A stretch of DNA of 47,963 nucleotides, taken from Acaryochloris sp. CRU_2_0 (GTDB lineage Bacteria; Cyanobacteriota; Cyanobacteriia; Thermosynechococcales; Thermosynechococcaceae). The notes beneath the pieces are model-generated. The model was given only the letters and a program-made list of their open reading frames with translations, searched no databases and was not told the origin of the DNA. The stretch's first letter is position 1; each line of letters begins with the position of its first letter. Positions 26,873-36,023 of the stretch are shown here, in pieces. The stretch covers positions 1 through 47,963 of the forward strand of contig JAAUOM010000023.1 of NCBI GenBank assembly GCA_012034865.1, written 5' to 3'. The translations under genes were made by a program, and so were the position numbers.

Positions 26873-27763
26873 ATGATTGGGAAAAGTTTAAGAGTTCGTG
26901 TCGCCCATCGGCAGTATCGATGGCTGCTGGCAATGGGATTGCTTTTAGGGATAAGCGCCTTGGTTGTTCAGGCTAATCTACAAAGAATGTTGGTTGCTGA
27001 TTTACCCCAAAACATCAAGGCAGAAGCCCTGCGGTCACCCCTACCTTATACAACTTCTGGATTTCGCCGAACCTTGAAAAGGTTAAATGCTCCTGAGGGT
27101 CAACAGCCTCATCAAAACCGACTTCCAACCCAATTCCAAGGCCAAATCATCCGAGGAGTAACCCTCCCTTCCCATCAAAAAGCGATCGCTCTCACCTTTG
27201 ATGATGGCCCTTGGCCCAAAACCACGGCTACCGTTTTGGATATTCTCCGCCACCATAACGTCAAAGCCACATTTTTTGTCCTAGGCAGCAATGGGGTTCA
27301 ATATCCTGATTTACTCAAGCGTATTGCTCAAGAAGGCCATGCCATTGGGAATCATACCTGGAATCATGGCTATCACTACCATTCCCCTGCTTTGGCTCAA
27401 CGGGAAATTCAGTTAACCCAACAGGTGATTGCCAAATATACCGGGTTGCAAACTGCGCTGTTTCGCCCACCCGGTGGTTATCTTAAAAATGGTTTGGTGG
27501 CTCATGCCCACGCCAGCCAACAAGCCACCATCCTGTGGACTGTAGATGATACCTATTCGGGATCAGTTGATAAAGCTGTTAAGAATGTGCTCCAACATGC
27601 GAAATCGGGGGGTATTGTCCTGCTCCATGACGGGGGAGGCGATCGCAAGCTGACGATCCAGGCTCTGCCACACATTATCCGCAAACTCCAACAGCAAGGC
27701 TATCAACTAGTTACCATTCCAGAATTGCTAGAAATGGCGACGACGGAAAAGGCCAATAGCTAA
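26873..27763 (+). CDS. Polysaccharide deacetylase (NodB domain), membrane-anchored
   Basis: The 296-residue protein has an N-terminal uncleaved signal or anchor (LLAMGLLLGISALVV, residues about 18-35), a linker, and a carbohydrate-esterase-4 domain from about residue 105. All NodB motifs are present: TFDDGP with the metal-binding Asp pair, HTWNH with the two metal-ligand His, RPPGG, and the C-terminal LLHDGG. Such enzymes remove N-acetyl groups from peptidoglycan or extracellular polysaccharide in the periplasm. Its stop overlaps the stop of the convergent cupin gene by 4 bp. Confidence 0.9.
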   Translation: MIGKSLRVRVAHRQYRWLLAMGLLLGISALVVQANLQRMLVADLPQNIKAEALRSPLPYTTSGFRRTLKRLNAPEGQQPHQNRLPTQFQGQIIRGVTLPSHQKAIALTFDDGPWPKTTATVLDILRHHNVKATFFVLGSNGVQYPDLLKRIAQEGHAIGNHTWNHGYHYHSPALAQREIQLTQQVIAKYTGLQTALFRPPGGYLKNGLVAHAHASQQATILWTVDDTYSGSVDKAVKNVLQHAKSGGIVLLHDGGGDRKLTIQALPHIIRKLQQQGYQLVTIPELLEMATTEKANS

Positions 27764-28146
27764 TGGGTTGGTCTTCCCAGAATCGCCTTCTGACTGGGGT
27801 AGGAACACTCTAGGACAATACATTCTGTCTCGGTAATGAAAGGACCATGCACTTCCCCAGGTGGACGGCTAGCATAGTGACCCATCTCTAGCCACAGATC
27901 AAAGGCTTGATCGTACAGTCGCCCAGCAATAATGTAGATTTCTTCAGGATAATCATGCACCTGCGATCCAAAGCTGGAGGTGTCCGCGCCAGCGCTAAAG
28001 CGAGTCAACCGTGTATAGTCTCCCGTGGCCTCATCCATCGCCAGCGTTATTTGGGTCATCATTCCCTCAGACCCTTCAACCACGATCCATTGATCTGAAT
28101 AGCCTGGGCTGAGGGTATTCCAATAAGAAGCTGTTGTTTTAGGCAT
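27760..28146 (-). CDS. Cupin-domain protein (ChrR-like)
   Basis: The chosen ATG at 28146 gives 128 residues starting MPKTTASYWNTLSPGYSD; the frame is open further upstream to 28230, but that part is not domain-like. The cupin pattern is seen in TRLTRFSAGADTSSFGSQVHDYPEEIYIIAG and GHYASRPPGEVHGPF, providing His and Glu candidates for metal binding (H in QVHDYPEE; H in EVHGPF). ChrR-type cupins bind metals and can act as sensors or dioxygenase-like enzymes; this one stands alone, so its role is open. Confidence 0.72.
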   Translation of the reverse strand: MPKTTASYWNTLSPGYSDQWIVVEGSEGMMTQITLAMDEATGDYTRLTRFSAGADTSSFGSQVHDYPEEIYIIAGRLYDQAFDLWLEMGHYASRPPGEVHGPFITETECIVLECSYPSQKAILGRPTH

Positions 28147-28299
28147 AGTGATGGCGTCATTCAGTGCTACTAAGATACACCACAAATAGTTTCGCTCTTT
28201 CTCCAGCAGGGGTAAAGGCATTCTAGTCAAGGATTTATCTACACCCTAAAATTGAGACAAAGGTTAGTGCCTTATCGAGATTATTAATGTGGATGGGAG

Positions 28300-29556
28300 T
28301 TGGTGATAAAAACGACAGGAAATGTAAAGGCAAAGATTGACCCTCAACGACAGTCTGATGGTAACCGTTCTAGGGACTGGTCATGGCCTTATTGGCCAGC
28401 CGCTCCTCTTTACCCCTATGGCCAGCGCCGCACCATTTGCCGGGAGGTTGTCAAGGGCAAGATTTGGATCTTTGAGCAACTGCAAGGCATTCTCTATGTG
28501 ATCATACCCGTGAGGATGACTCTTATTAAGTTGATGTCGGGGGGACTACTTGTCTATGCTCCAGTGGCACCCACACGAGAGTGCATTCGTATGGTCAAAG
28601 AGGTGATTAGCCAGCATGGTGAGATCAAGTATATTATTTTACCAACAGCTTCTGGTATTGAGCATAAGGTGTTTGCCGGCCCCTTTGCTAAACGATTTCC
28701 CCAAGCGCAGGTGTTTGTTTCTCCCAGTCAATGGACGTTTCCCATTAACCTGCCTTTGAGTTGGTTGGGGTTGTCTAATCGCCAGACCCAAGTTCTCCCA
28801 TCTGATAGTGCTACTGCTCCCTTTGCCGAGGAGTTTGACTATGCTATTTTGGGTCCCATTGATTTGGGGTTAGGTTCTTTTGAAGAAGTAGCTGTGTTTC
28901 ATCGGCGATCGCGCACCTTACTTGTCACTGATTCTCTTGTCTCTATTCCCCTCACCCCGCCGGAGATCTTGCAGCTTGATCCTTATCCAATGTTGTTTCA
29001 TGCCAGAGATAATGGCTTCGATGTGGTTGAAGATACCCCCGCTATTCGTCGCAAAGGATGGCAGCGGATGGCTCTGTTTGCCCTTTACTTTCGACCTGGT
29101 GCCTTGGAGGTGATCGGAACTAAACAAAGTTTTCAAGAAGCCTGCCAAGCCCCTGATCGCTCTAAAAAAGCCTATTTTGGGTTGTTCCCTGCTCAGTGGC
29201 AGCCCGATTGGCAACGCTCGTTTGCGACGATTCGCCAAGGGGGTAACTTGATTGTTGCCCCTATCTTGCAGACGTTGATTTTTAACCGAGAGCCAGAAAC
29301 CGTTTTGAATTGGGTCGATCTCGTCGCCCAATGGAATTTCCGCCGCATCATTCCTGCTCACTTGGATGCACCCGTCCTGTCAACCCCCCGCCAGTTCAAT
29401 CAAGCCTTTGACTTTCTGCAACCCAAATCCCCTAAACGGGGACTCTTTGCAGGGAGGAGTAAAGCATCTGCCTCTTTCCCCGAAGCTGATTTGAATTTCT
29501 TACATCAGTGTGATCAGTTCTTGTGCGATCGCGGCATTACACCGCCCCCCAAATGA
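28300..29556 (+). CDS. DUF4336 protein (metallo-beta-lactamase-like fold)
   Basis: A protein of about 418 residues conserved in cyanobacteria and plants. It has the family segments DWSWPYWPAAPLYPYGQRRT, GKIWIFEQLQGILYVIIPVR, GGLLVYAPVAPTRECI and KYIILPTASGIEHKVFAGPF, which match the DUF4336 pattern, a relative of metallo-beta-lactamase proteins. Function is unknown. No ATG is available near the start; TTG at 28300 or GTG at 28303 is the likely initiation codon. It converges on the hicA remnant, whose stop is 4 bp from its own. Confidence 0.78.
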   Translation: MVIKTTGNVKAKIDPQRQSDGNRSRDWSWPYWPAAPLYPYGQRRTICREVVKGKIWIFEQLQGILYVIIPVRMTLIKLMSGGLLVYAPVAPTRECIRMVKEVISQHGEIKYIILPTASGIEHKVFAGPFAKRFPQAQVFVSPSQWTFPINLPLSWLGLSNRQTQVLPSDSATAPFAEEFDYAILGPIDLGLGSFEEVAVFHRRSRTLLVTDSLVSIPLTPPEILQLDPYPMLFHARDNGFDVVEDTPAIRRKGWQRMALFALYFRPGALEVIGTKQSFQEACQAPDRSKKAYFGLFPAQWQPDWQRSFATIRQGGNLIVAPILQTLIFNREPETVLNWVDLVAQWNFRRIIPAHLDAPVLSTPRQFNQAFDFLQPKSPKRGLFAGRSKASASFPEADLNFLHQCDQFLCDRGITPPPK

Positions 29557-29560
29557 CCCA

Positions 29561-29800
29561 CTAGGGGTAACCCTTGATTTCAGTTTGGATTAATCCACTT
29601 TGTATAGCACTACGAATATGTGCTATACAAGCGAACATACGAGAGCCGATTTCTTCGCCATCATGGAAAGCAAATACAAAATCTGGCCAGCCATCACGAC
29701 ACAGAATTCGATGCGAATCTAACTGTCGTTTAATGGTTCAGCCAATTTTGAGCAATGCTGCCAAAACTCTTTTGGATTTGGTACTCCCCCACTTGCTCAT
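29561..29800 (-). pseudogene. HicA-like toxin remnant with internal stop and hairpin in its 3' end
   Basis: The start MSKWGSTKSKRVLAALLKIG, then (after a stop) TIKRQLDSHRILCRDGWPDF and VFAFHDGEEIGSRMFACIA match HicA/YcfA-family mRNA interferases, including the catalytic-type His in the DSHR segment. Codon 21, expected Trp (IGW), is TGA at 29738-29740, a substitution and not an indel. After ACIA the expected short tail (KHTGLT-like) is replaced by codons from an 11-bp palindrome (29600-29630). The start overlaps the hicB stop as ATGA. The gene looks genuinely decayed. Confidence 0.75.
29600..29630. repeat. 11-bp perfect inverted repeat inside the hicA remnant
   Basis: TTGTATAGCAC at 29600-29610 and GTGCTATACAA at 29620-29630 flank a 9-nt loop. 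The palindrome occupies exactly the region where HicA relatives end, and its removal would leave a tail closer to the family (CIA followed by SGL). It may be a small inserted palindromic element. Confidence 0.55.
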
Positions 29801-30002
29801 GCGGCATTAAACATAACACTCACCAGTTCTGGTTGAGTCTCACCGCTTTCAATGCGCTCAGCAATTACTCTTAGGGCAAGGGCTTGCACTTTGGTTCTGG
29901 CTTCTTCAGGGGTTTGACCATACAGCATCACCCCAGATAGTTCGGAAACTCTGCAAGCCAACGCCCATCTTCTTCCTGCTCAACTTCAATATCGAAGATC
30001 AT
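29797..30002 (-). pseudogene. HicB-like antitoxin, frameshifted
   Basis: From the ATG at 30002 the frame reads MIFDIEVEQEEDGRWLAEFP; then a one-base loss (CC to C at 29943 on the plus strand) shifts it. Restoring the base gives ELSGVMLYGQTPEEARTKVQ and ALALRVIAERIESGETQPEL, the typical HicB-family partial-RNase-H-like antitoxin. About 68 residues when repaired. The stop overlaps the hicA start by ATGA, the antitoxin-first order seen in many cyanobacterial HicBA pairs. Unlike other lesions in the window this is not in an A/T run. Confidence 0.75.
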
Positions 30003-30152
30003 GACTGCTATTTCTGTAGAAACATAACTATGGTAGCAAGTACAGGCTTTGGTAAAACCTCAAGATAACATCTGGTTCTAAGATGATTTTCCGACATCGG
30101 GTGCATTGGGATTGTTGTGCTACAGTACGTTATTTTTCCCAAAGAGTATATT

Positions 30153-30451
30153 CTAATTGGACTCTTCAAAGAGGGATGGAAAATCACGACGACCACTTAC
30201 AACTCTCAGAATTTCGATACCGTCGTCTAAAATTCTGTAAAAATGATGTAATCTGTCAGAGACAGTCCTCGGAGTCCAGGGTGAATCGCTGCATAGCTTT
30301 TGCCGCTGTTGGGGAACGCAACAAGTTGTTGACACTTGCGATTGAAGGCACGAAAAAAACGTTCACCCGCTTCAAGGTTGTTCTCGGTAAAGTAATCAAC
30401 AATTTCATTCAGGTCTCGGCTGGCAAGAACGTTGATAACGTAGCGACTCAT
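30153..30451 (-). pseudogene. ParE-family toxin (RelE/ParE superfamily), frameshifted
   Basis: The ATG at 30451 begins MSRYVINVLASRDLNEIVDY with the ParE pattern (FFRAFNRKCQQLVAFPNSGK, GLRGLSL), then the frame ends after DYIIF. Adding one base to the A5 run at 30239-30243 yields YRILDDGIEILRVVSGRRDF, the conserved C-terminal beta-strands and Arg-rich motif, for about 99 residues. ParE toxins poison DNA gyrase. The start overlaps the antitoxin stop as ATGA, so both are cotranscribed. Whether the toxin is really inactivated depends on that homopolymer. Confidence 0.82.
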
Positions 30452-30708
30452 GCCTGATTGGCCTGATGGAAACGCTCTAAAATATCATTGACAAACGTTT
30501 CGCCATCAATCGAAGCAGTATACTTGGAGGCTTCAATTGCCGCATCAATCTTTTCTCGAACGTCTTCGACCCACTTTGCTTCAGAGCGATCATATTCATC
30601 AAGCAGCCGCAAAGCAATTTCTAAAATTTCTTCGGCAGAGCAATATTTACCAGCTTGTAGCTTGTTTTGGACAAAGCGTTCCTGGTTAGGAGTAAGACTG
30701 ATGCTCAT
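30448..30708 (-). CDS. ParD-family antitoxin
   Basis: An 86-residue protein beginning MSISLTPNQERFVQNKLQAG, the ribbon-helix-helix N-terminus of ParD/CopG-like antitoxins, followed by YCSAEEILEIALRLLDEYD and a flexible acidic C-terminal region (ETFVNDILERFHQANQA) that would wrap the toxin. It binds ParE and autoregulates the operon promoter. It is intact even though the toxin frame is broken. Confidence 0.85.
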   Translation of the reverse strand: MSISLTPNQERFVQNKLQAGKYCSAEEILEIALRLLDEYDRSEAKWVEDVREKIDAAIEASKYTASIDGETFVNDILERFHQANQA

Positions 30709-30818
30709 ATAAACTTCTTATCCAGACTACTTAACTATTTTAAGCTAGTAGTCTAGCGCTCACTCACTTGAAATGTACTATCTAGCTGCAATTTTTATAC
30801 TTGATTTGAGACTTGGTG

Positions 30819-33800
30819 TTATTCCAAGATGGCGCTCTTGTTTAAGGTGATTAGTTTGTTGAACGATTCATTATCTAGCTCCGTCAACCAAGACTCATCC
30901 GCACCCACAATCGCACCAGCGAGTTTTTTCTTATCCTCAATCATTTCGTCGATCCGCTCTTCTAAGGTACCGATGGCTACGAACTTGTGAACAAACACAT
31001 TTTTTTCCTGGCCAATGCGGAAAGCACGATCTGTGGCCTGGTCTTCGACAGCGGGATTCCACCAGCGATCAAAGTGGAAGACATGATTGGCTTTAGTGAG
31101 GGTAATGCCCACCCCGCCTGCTTTCAGGGACAGAATAAACACCGAGGGTTCCGTCTCTGGATCTTGAAACTCAGTAATCATCCGCTCTCGTTTGTTGCGG
31201 TTGGTGCCGCCGTGAATGTAGTAGGTGTTGTAATGTTGGGTTTGGCGCAAATATTTTTCTAAGGCATCGCCGAGTTCCGTAAACTGGGTAAACACTAGCA
31301 AGCTTTCGCCTTCTTCCATGACTTCCGTCACCATTTCGGTGAGACGACTAAGTTTATGGGAGCGTTCGGGGGTAAAATCGCTTTCATCTTGCAGGAACTG
31401 GCGGGGATGATTGCAAATTTGCTTGAGCTTGAGGAGAGTGGCCAAGATCTGTCCTTTGCGCTGAATGCCCTCCATTTCATCTAAGTTTTCAGAAATCTCT
31501 TTGACGACGGCCTCATACAGAGAAGCCTGCTCTTTGGTGAGGTTGCAGTAGAGTTTTTGCTCTACTTTGTCAGGTAAGTCCTTGATAATGGACTTGTCGG
31601 TTTTGACCCGACGGAGAATGAATGGCTCGACCAACTTCTTGAGCGTGGCCGACGGTCTGGGGTCATTGTCCTTTTGGATGGGAAGTTCAAAGTTTTTACG
31701 AAACTGCGCTTCTTTACCGAGATAACCCGGATTGAGGAAGTTAAAGATCGACCATAAATCCAGGAGACGGTTCTCGACGGGCGTTCCCGTCAAAGCTAGT
31801 CGATGGGTGGCGGAGAGTTTGAGGATAGCCTTGGTTTGAGCGGCTTTGGGGTTTTTGATATTTTGGGCTTCATCCAAGACAATGCGGTGCCAAGGAACAG
31901 CATCGAATAACTTGCTATCTTTGCGAACTAGGGTAAAGGAGGTAATCACCACATCATTTTGATCCGCCATCTCTTGGAACTCTGGGACGGTCTTGGCTCG
32001 TTCGTTGCCGTGGTGAACAATGGATTGCAAATGGGGGGCAAATTTTTCGATCTCTTTGCGCCAGTTACCGACGACAGAGGTGGGGGCAATCAACAAAGTC
32101 GGTGGGATCGGTTCCTGACTGGCTGCGGCGGCTTCTTCTCGTTCTTGGGCGAGACGGGCAATCACTTGGACGGTTTTTCCCAAACCCATATCATCCGCCA
32201 GACACCCATTCAGGCCCAGTTGTTCTAAGTATTGCAGCCAGGAGACGCCGCGTTTTTGGTATTCTCTGAGGGTGCCTTGCAGGGTTTTGGGATCGGCGAT
32301 CGCAGCCAACTTGCTCTTATCCTGCAACTGGTTCAGCATGTGGGTCAGGGTTTTGTCCCGGTCAAAATCAACTTCGACCGCCTCGCCGCCTTCTGCGGTC
32401 ATCCGCATAAATTCCAGCAGAGACATATCCGGGTTCTCGGCCTGTTGGGTTTGCCAAAATTCCAACATTTGCTGCATTTTGTCCTGGTCTAAATGCATCC
32501 ATTGGCCGCGAAATTGCACCAGGGGCGATTTAGCCTGCACCAAGGCCAACCATTCTGCTTCGGAGATGTTCTGGTCACCAATGGCCAAATCGTATTTGTA
32601 CTGGACTAACCGTTCTTTAGAAAAATAACCTTTGGACTTATCGTTGCTGCTAGATACGGATTTGCCCTTGGCCCGCAACTTAATTTTGGCCCGCTGCCGA
32701 CCCTTGGGTGTCCACCAAGCCGGAACGATCACTTTATATCCCGCATTCTCTAAAACCCAGGCAGATTCCTGTAAAAAATCTAAGGCTGCCGTCACATCTA
32801 AAGGAATGCCAACGGGTTGATCGGTCTCTAAGCCCTGCCAGAGCTGGGGATAAATCCGGGCTGCATAGCCTAAATTCAAGAGCAAATGTTGTTCAAAACT
32901 TTCCCCAAAGTGCTTTTGCAGATCTTGTTGGCGCTTTGGTTTGAGTCGCCAGTAATCGACAAGGGCAATTTGCAGGGAGGGATCTTGTTTGGGAGCCACT
33001 AGAAACTGCAACTGCCAGGGTTCTTGGGGCTGGGCTGGATCTTGGAGCTGAAAACACAGATAAAAGGGGATCGAGGTTTGCGTATGGTGGATGCGATCGC
33101 GCCAGCCTCGCCACTGTTGATACAGCTGTGCATTAGTATTTTTGACATAATGCTGACCCTTCTCAGCTTGAAGGCAATTTTCAAGTAAGGTGTCTGTAAT
33201 TTTTTTCTCAAAGCTAGCAGGCAGATAAGTATGGGTGACGATTTCCGTGATCAGATGCTCAGAAAGGTGGCGCAGCAAGGTAGTGCGATCATAAAAATTA
33301 GGCGTTTGCGGACAGTCTGTAAACCCAGAGACACAGGCTAAGGGCATATACTCTACAAACCGCTGTAACTCCGCCTCATAGGATTCACTGACAATTTCCC
33401 AAGCTGGGTAAATTTCAAAATCCGGTTGGGTCTGGGGGCGAGATTCAGAATTGGCTTTAGAGGTTCGACGTTTGCTGGCGGGTTGGCTCTGGGATAAGTC
33501 TCGATAACGCAGCGCTGGAATATATTGATCTTTGAGCAGGACCAATTTGAGGGTTTGGGTGTAGTGATACCAAAACAGTAAGTCTGCCCCCAACTGCACA
33601 TCCGCTAAGTTATGCAGGGCAATGAAATGGAGTTCGTTGAGGAGCTTAATCACATCCGTAACGGGTTGGTGCTGATACTGACCTGTTTTTACCCAGGTCT
33701 TCACCTCATAGCAGTCCACTTGCCAATATTGCCACTCAAAGGTTTCTGGTAGGGTTTGCTCTAAGTACCGGGCTAGTTCCAGAGAGGGCAGCGGCGCTTG

Positions 33801-34043
33801 CTCACTACTAGGGAGCAGAAAAAATCGCGGCTCAATCCTTTGTTCTAGGGGTCGTCCCGGCTTAACCCCTAGCTCATTCCCCAGAAAGCTCTCTAAGTCT
33901 TGACTCGGCAAATGATAGGGATGAATCGTCTGAGCAGATTTGCGTTTCTTGAGGGGTTCAGTGGTTTCTACCCACAAAAAGAACGCCCCTGTTTGTATAA
34001 ATTCTTCTGCATCTGGAATCCAGGTGCCGTGGATAATCTTCAT
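30819..34043 (-). CDS. SNF2/HepA-type DEAD/DEAH-box helicase-like ATPase
   Basis: A 1074-residue protein. The N-terminal ~570 residues form the bacterial SNF2-associated region, with MKIIHGTWIPDAEEF at the start. The Swi2/Snf2 motor begins near residue 600: Walker A DDMGLGKTVQVI near 618, DEAQN near 726, and helicase motif VI DRAFRIGQ near 1007, with SLKAGGVGITL before it. Proteins of this kind translocate on double-stranded DNA and remodel protein-DNA complexes, or recycle RNA polymerase in the case of RapA/HepA. The specific role is unknown. It is monocistronic and divergent from the permease gene. Confidence 0.9.
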   Translation of the reverse strand: MKIIHGTWIPDAEEFIQTGAFFLWVETTEPLKKRKSAQTIHPYHLPSQDLESFLGNELGVKPGRPLEQRIEPRFFLLPSSEQAPLPSLELARYLEQTLPETFEWQYWQVDCYEVKTWVKTGQYQHQPVTDVIKLLNELHFIALHNLADVQLGADLLFWYHYTQTLKLVLLKDQYIPALRYRDLSQSQPASKRRTSKANSESRPQTQPDFEIYPAWEIVSESYEAELQRFVEYMPLACVSGFTDCPQTPNFYDRTTLLRHLSEHLITEIVTHTYLPASFEKKITDTLLENCLQAEKGQHYVKNTNAQLYQQWRGWRDRIHHTQTSIPFYLCFQLQDPAQPQEPWQLQFLVAPKQDPSLQIALVDYWRLKPKRQQDLQKHFGESFEQHLLLNLGYAARIYPQLWQGLETDQPVGIPLDVTAALDFLQESAWVLENAGYKVIVPAWWTPKGRQRAKIKLRAKGKSVSSSNDKSKGYFSKERLVQYKYDLAIGDQNISEAEWLALVQAKSPLVQFRGQWMHLDQDKMQQMLEFWQTQQAENPDMSLLEFMRMTAEGGEAVEVDFDRDKTLTHMLNQLQDKSKLAAIADPKTLQGTLREYQKRGVSWLQYLEQLGLNGCLADDMGLGKTVQVIARLAQEREEAAAASQEPIPPTLLIAPTSVVGNWRKEIEKFAPHLQSIVHHGNERAKTVPEFQEMADQNDVVITSFTLVRKDSKLFDAVPWHRIVLDEAQNIKNPKAAQTKAILKLSATHRLALTGTPVENRLLDLWSIFNFLNPGYLGKEAQFRKNFELPIQKDNDPRPSATLKKLVEPFILRRVKTDKSIIKDLPDKVEQKLYCNLTKEQASLYEAVVKEISENLDEMEGIQRKGQILATLLKLKQICNHPRQFLQDESDFTPERSHKLSRLTEMVTEVMEEGESLLVFTQFTELGDALEKYLRQTQHYNTYYIHGGTNRNKRERMITEFQDPETEPSVFILSLKAGGVGITLTKANHVFHFDRWWNPAVEDQATDRAFRIGQEKNVFVHKFVAIGTLEERIDEMIEDKKKLAGAIVGADESWLTELDNESFNKLITLNKSAILE

Positions 34044-34212
34044 AGCTAAACGATCAATTCAGATGAGATAGGAAAAGAACTAGGTGTCACCCATTGAACC
34101 TACCAATTCCAGTATTGCATTTAGAAATATATACTTCTAAAGAATGATTCAAGAAATTAAAGGGAAAACTAGCTGAATAATGTATTTTTGATTTCAGTTT
34201 AAGCGTAATTCT

Positions 34213-35670
34213 ATGACTCAAAAACGTTCTACAGGATTTGTTCGTTATCGAAAGGTAGGTAGCGACTATTTGCATCAACGACAGTTACGAAAAGTAGTGG
34301 GTTGGGAACTATTGTGGTTTCTGGGCGTAGGCGCGGTCATCTCTGGTGATTTTTCAGGATGGAATTTTGGCTTGGCCGCAGGTGGATTCTGGGGATTGGC
34401 GATCGCTTCTGCTTTGATGGGGATAATGTACCTATGCATGGTTTATAGCATTGCCGAACTGTCCACCGCACTTCCCCATGCAGGAGGGTTCTACTCGTTT
34501 GTTCGCTATGCTTTTGGTCCCTTTGCTGGGTTCATCTGCGGTATCACTTTAGCGATCGAGTATGTGCTGACCCCGGCTGTGATTGTTTATTTTATCAGCA
34601 CTTATCTCAATACCTTATTGCCGTCGATTCCTATCCCTTTTTGGTGGTTTTTATTTTATGTCGTTTTTGTGACGATTAATATTCGCGGGGTTGAGTTGAC
34701 CATGAAGGTGGGTCTGTTGATCACAGTAGTGGCCATTATAATCCTGTGCATTTTCTACTTTGGGGCAGTCTCCAAGACAGGTGCATTCAATCCTGCACTC
34801 CTGTTTAACCTTCCCCCAGACCCAGGACAATCTGCTACTTGGCTTCCCAAAGGCTGGGGAGGTGTATTTAAGGCTTTCCCCTATGCAATTTGGTTCTACT
34901 TAGCGATTGAGCAATTGCCTTTGGCCGCAGAAGAAGCCAAGGATATTAAAGATATCCCTAAAGCTCTTACCTTTGGAATCTATACCCTATTGGCGTTATC
35001 TATCTTTACCCTTTTTATCAACTCTGGGGTTGGTGGCGGTGTCCTCGCCATGGGTAAGTCCTCTGCACCCTTTGCTGACGGTTTGAAGTCTGTCTTTGGT
35101 ACAGGGGCATTCACCGTCATCCTGACGATCATTGCTGTCTCTGGTTTGATCGCCAGCTTCCACACCGTCATTTATGCCTACGGTCGAGTGTTATTTTCAC
35201 TATCACGAGCAGGTTACTTCCCAGAATGGATTTCAGCTACTAGTCCAAAGAAAATACCTGCCAGAGCGTTGATCTTGGGTGGGATCATTGGCTTTGCTTG
35301 CACTGCTGCAATTCAAATTTCTGGCCAATCAGGGGCGGTGGGAGCCGCATTGCTAAATATGGCAGTCTTCGGAGCTGTTATTTCCTATGCCTTGGCGATG
35401 CTCAGCTATATCAAGCTCAAAAGAGACTACCCAGCTTTACCCAGACCCTATAAAAGCCCTTTAGGGATTTGGGGTGCTGGGTTAGGCACTGCTTTAGCGC
35501 TATCCGCTTTATTCGCCTGTTTTGCTGATCCAGCCTATCAACCCGGTGTTTGGGGGGTCGCCCTTTTTCTAGCTGTGGGTATTGTCTATTTTCTTTTCTT
35601 TAGAAGCAATAAACTTGTGCCTCAAGCACCTGAAGAACAAGCTGCTTTGATGGCAACCGTCCCACAATAA
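34213..35670 (+). CDS. APC-superfamily permease, ethanolamine-permease-like
   Basis: The 485-residue transporter has about twelve transmembrane helices and the APC start QLRKVVGWELLWFLGVGAVI followed by SGDFSGWNFGLAAGGFWGL, a pattern close to ethanolamine permeases (Eat/EutP); further matches are MYLCMVYSIAELSTALPHAG and EYVLTPAVI. It would import ethanolamine or an amino acid by proton coupling. No ethanolamine ammonia-lyase gene lies in the window, so the substrate remains uncertain. Divergent from the SNF2 gene. Confidence 0.82.
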   Translation: MTQKRSTGFVRYRKVGSDYLHQRQLRKVVGWELLWFLGVGAVISGDFSGWNFGLAAGGFWGLAIASALMGIMYLCMVYSIAELSTALPHAGGFYSFVRYAFGPFAGFICGITLAIEYVLTPAVIVYFISTYLNTLLPSIPIPFWWFLFYVVFVTINIRGVELTMKVGLLITVVAIIILCIFYFGAVSKTGAFNPALLFNLPPDPGQSATWLPKGWGGVFKAFPYAIWFYLAIEQLPLAAEEAKDIKDIPKALTFGIYTLLALSIFTLFINSGVGGGVLAMGKSSAPFADGLKSVFGTGAFTVILTIIAVSGLIASFHTVIYAYGRVLFSLSRAGYFPEWISATSPKKIPARALILGGIIGFACTAAIQISGQSGAVGAALLNMAVFGAVISYALAMLSYIKLKRDYPALPRPYKSPLGIWGAGLGTALALSALFACFADPAYQPGVWGVALFLAVGIVYFLFFRSNKLVPQAPEEQAALMATVPQ

Positions 35671-36012
35671 AGTTTTTGATATTGATAGAGCCTTTGCTTT
35701 GCGATCGCGCCTAGACCACAGATCAATGGAGCAACCCACTTACAATTAATCTACAAAAAAGCTAACTGAATGAAAGCTAGCTGAATCAGAATTAGTCACG
35801 TTGTTTCTCAGGTCAAGGAAGCCCAACTGCGCGTTCCCAGTTGTGCAGCAGGCAAATGTAACATTCCTCACATTTTCATCCTAGGGTAACAGCAGATACA
35901 AAAGTTAATACATAAAACTTTACTTTCGCAAATCCGCTCTGTATAACTTTTGTTTATGGATCTTGAGAGTGACCTCAAGGTTGGGCATTGCTTTTGGGAT
36001 AAATTGCAAGGT
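35671..36012. other. Convergent intergenic region after the permease gene
   Basis: About 342 bp between two convergent genes. It has a repeated GCTAGCTGAAT-like segment around 35760-35786 (GCTAACTGAATGAAAGCTAG) and ends in the hairpin at 35992-36023. No gene was seen. Confidence 0.4.
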
Positions 36013-36023
36013 TTATCCCAAAA
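35992..36023. terminator. 12-bp inverted repeat at the ilvA stop codon
   Basis: TTTTGGGATAAA at 35992-36003 pairs exactly with TTTATCCCAAAA at 36012-36023 around an 8-nt loop; the ilvA stop codon (36013-36015) lies within the right arm. Flanking T and A runs are symmetric, so this could close transcripts from both convergent genes, though the tail is within the stem and not after it. Confidence 0.5.

Noticed and set aside
28300..29556. Assigning the DUF4336 protein as an active beta-lactamase
   Set aside because: The family only shares the fold; I could not identify an HxHxDH zinc motif.
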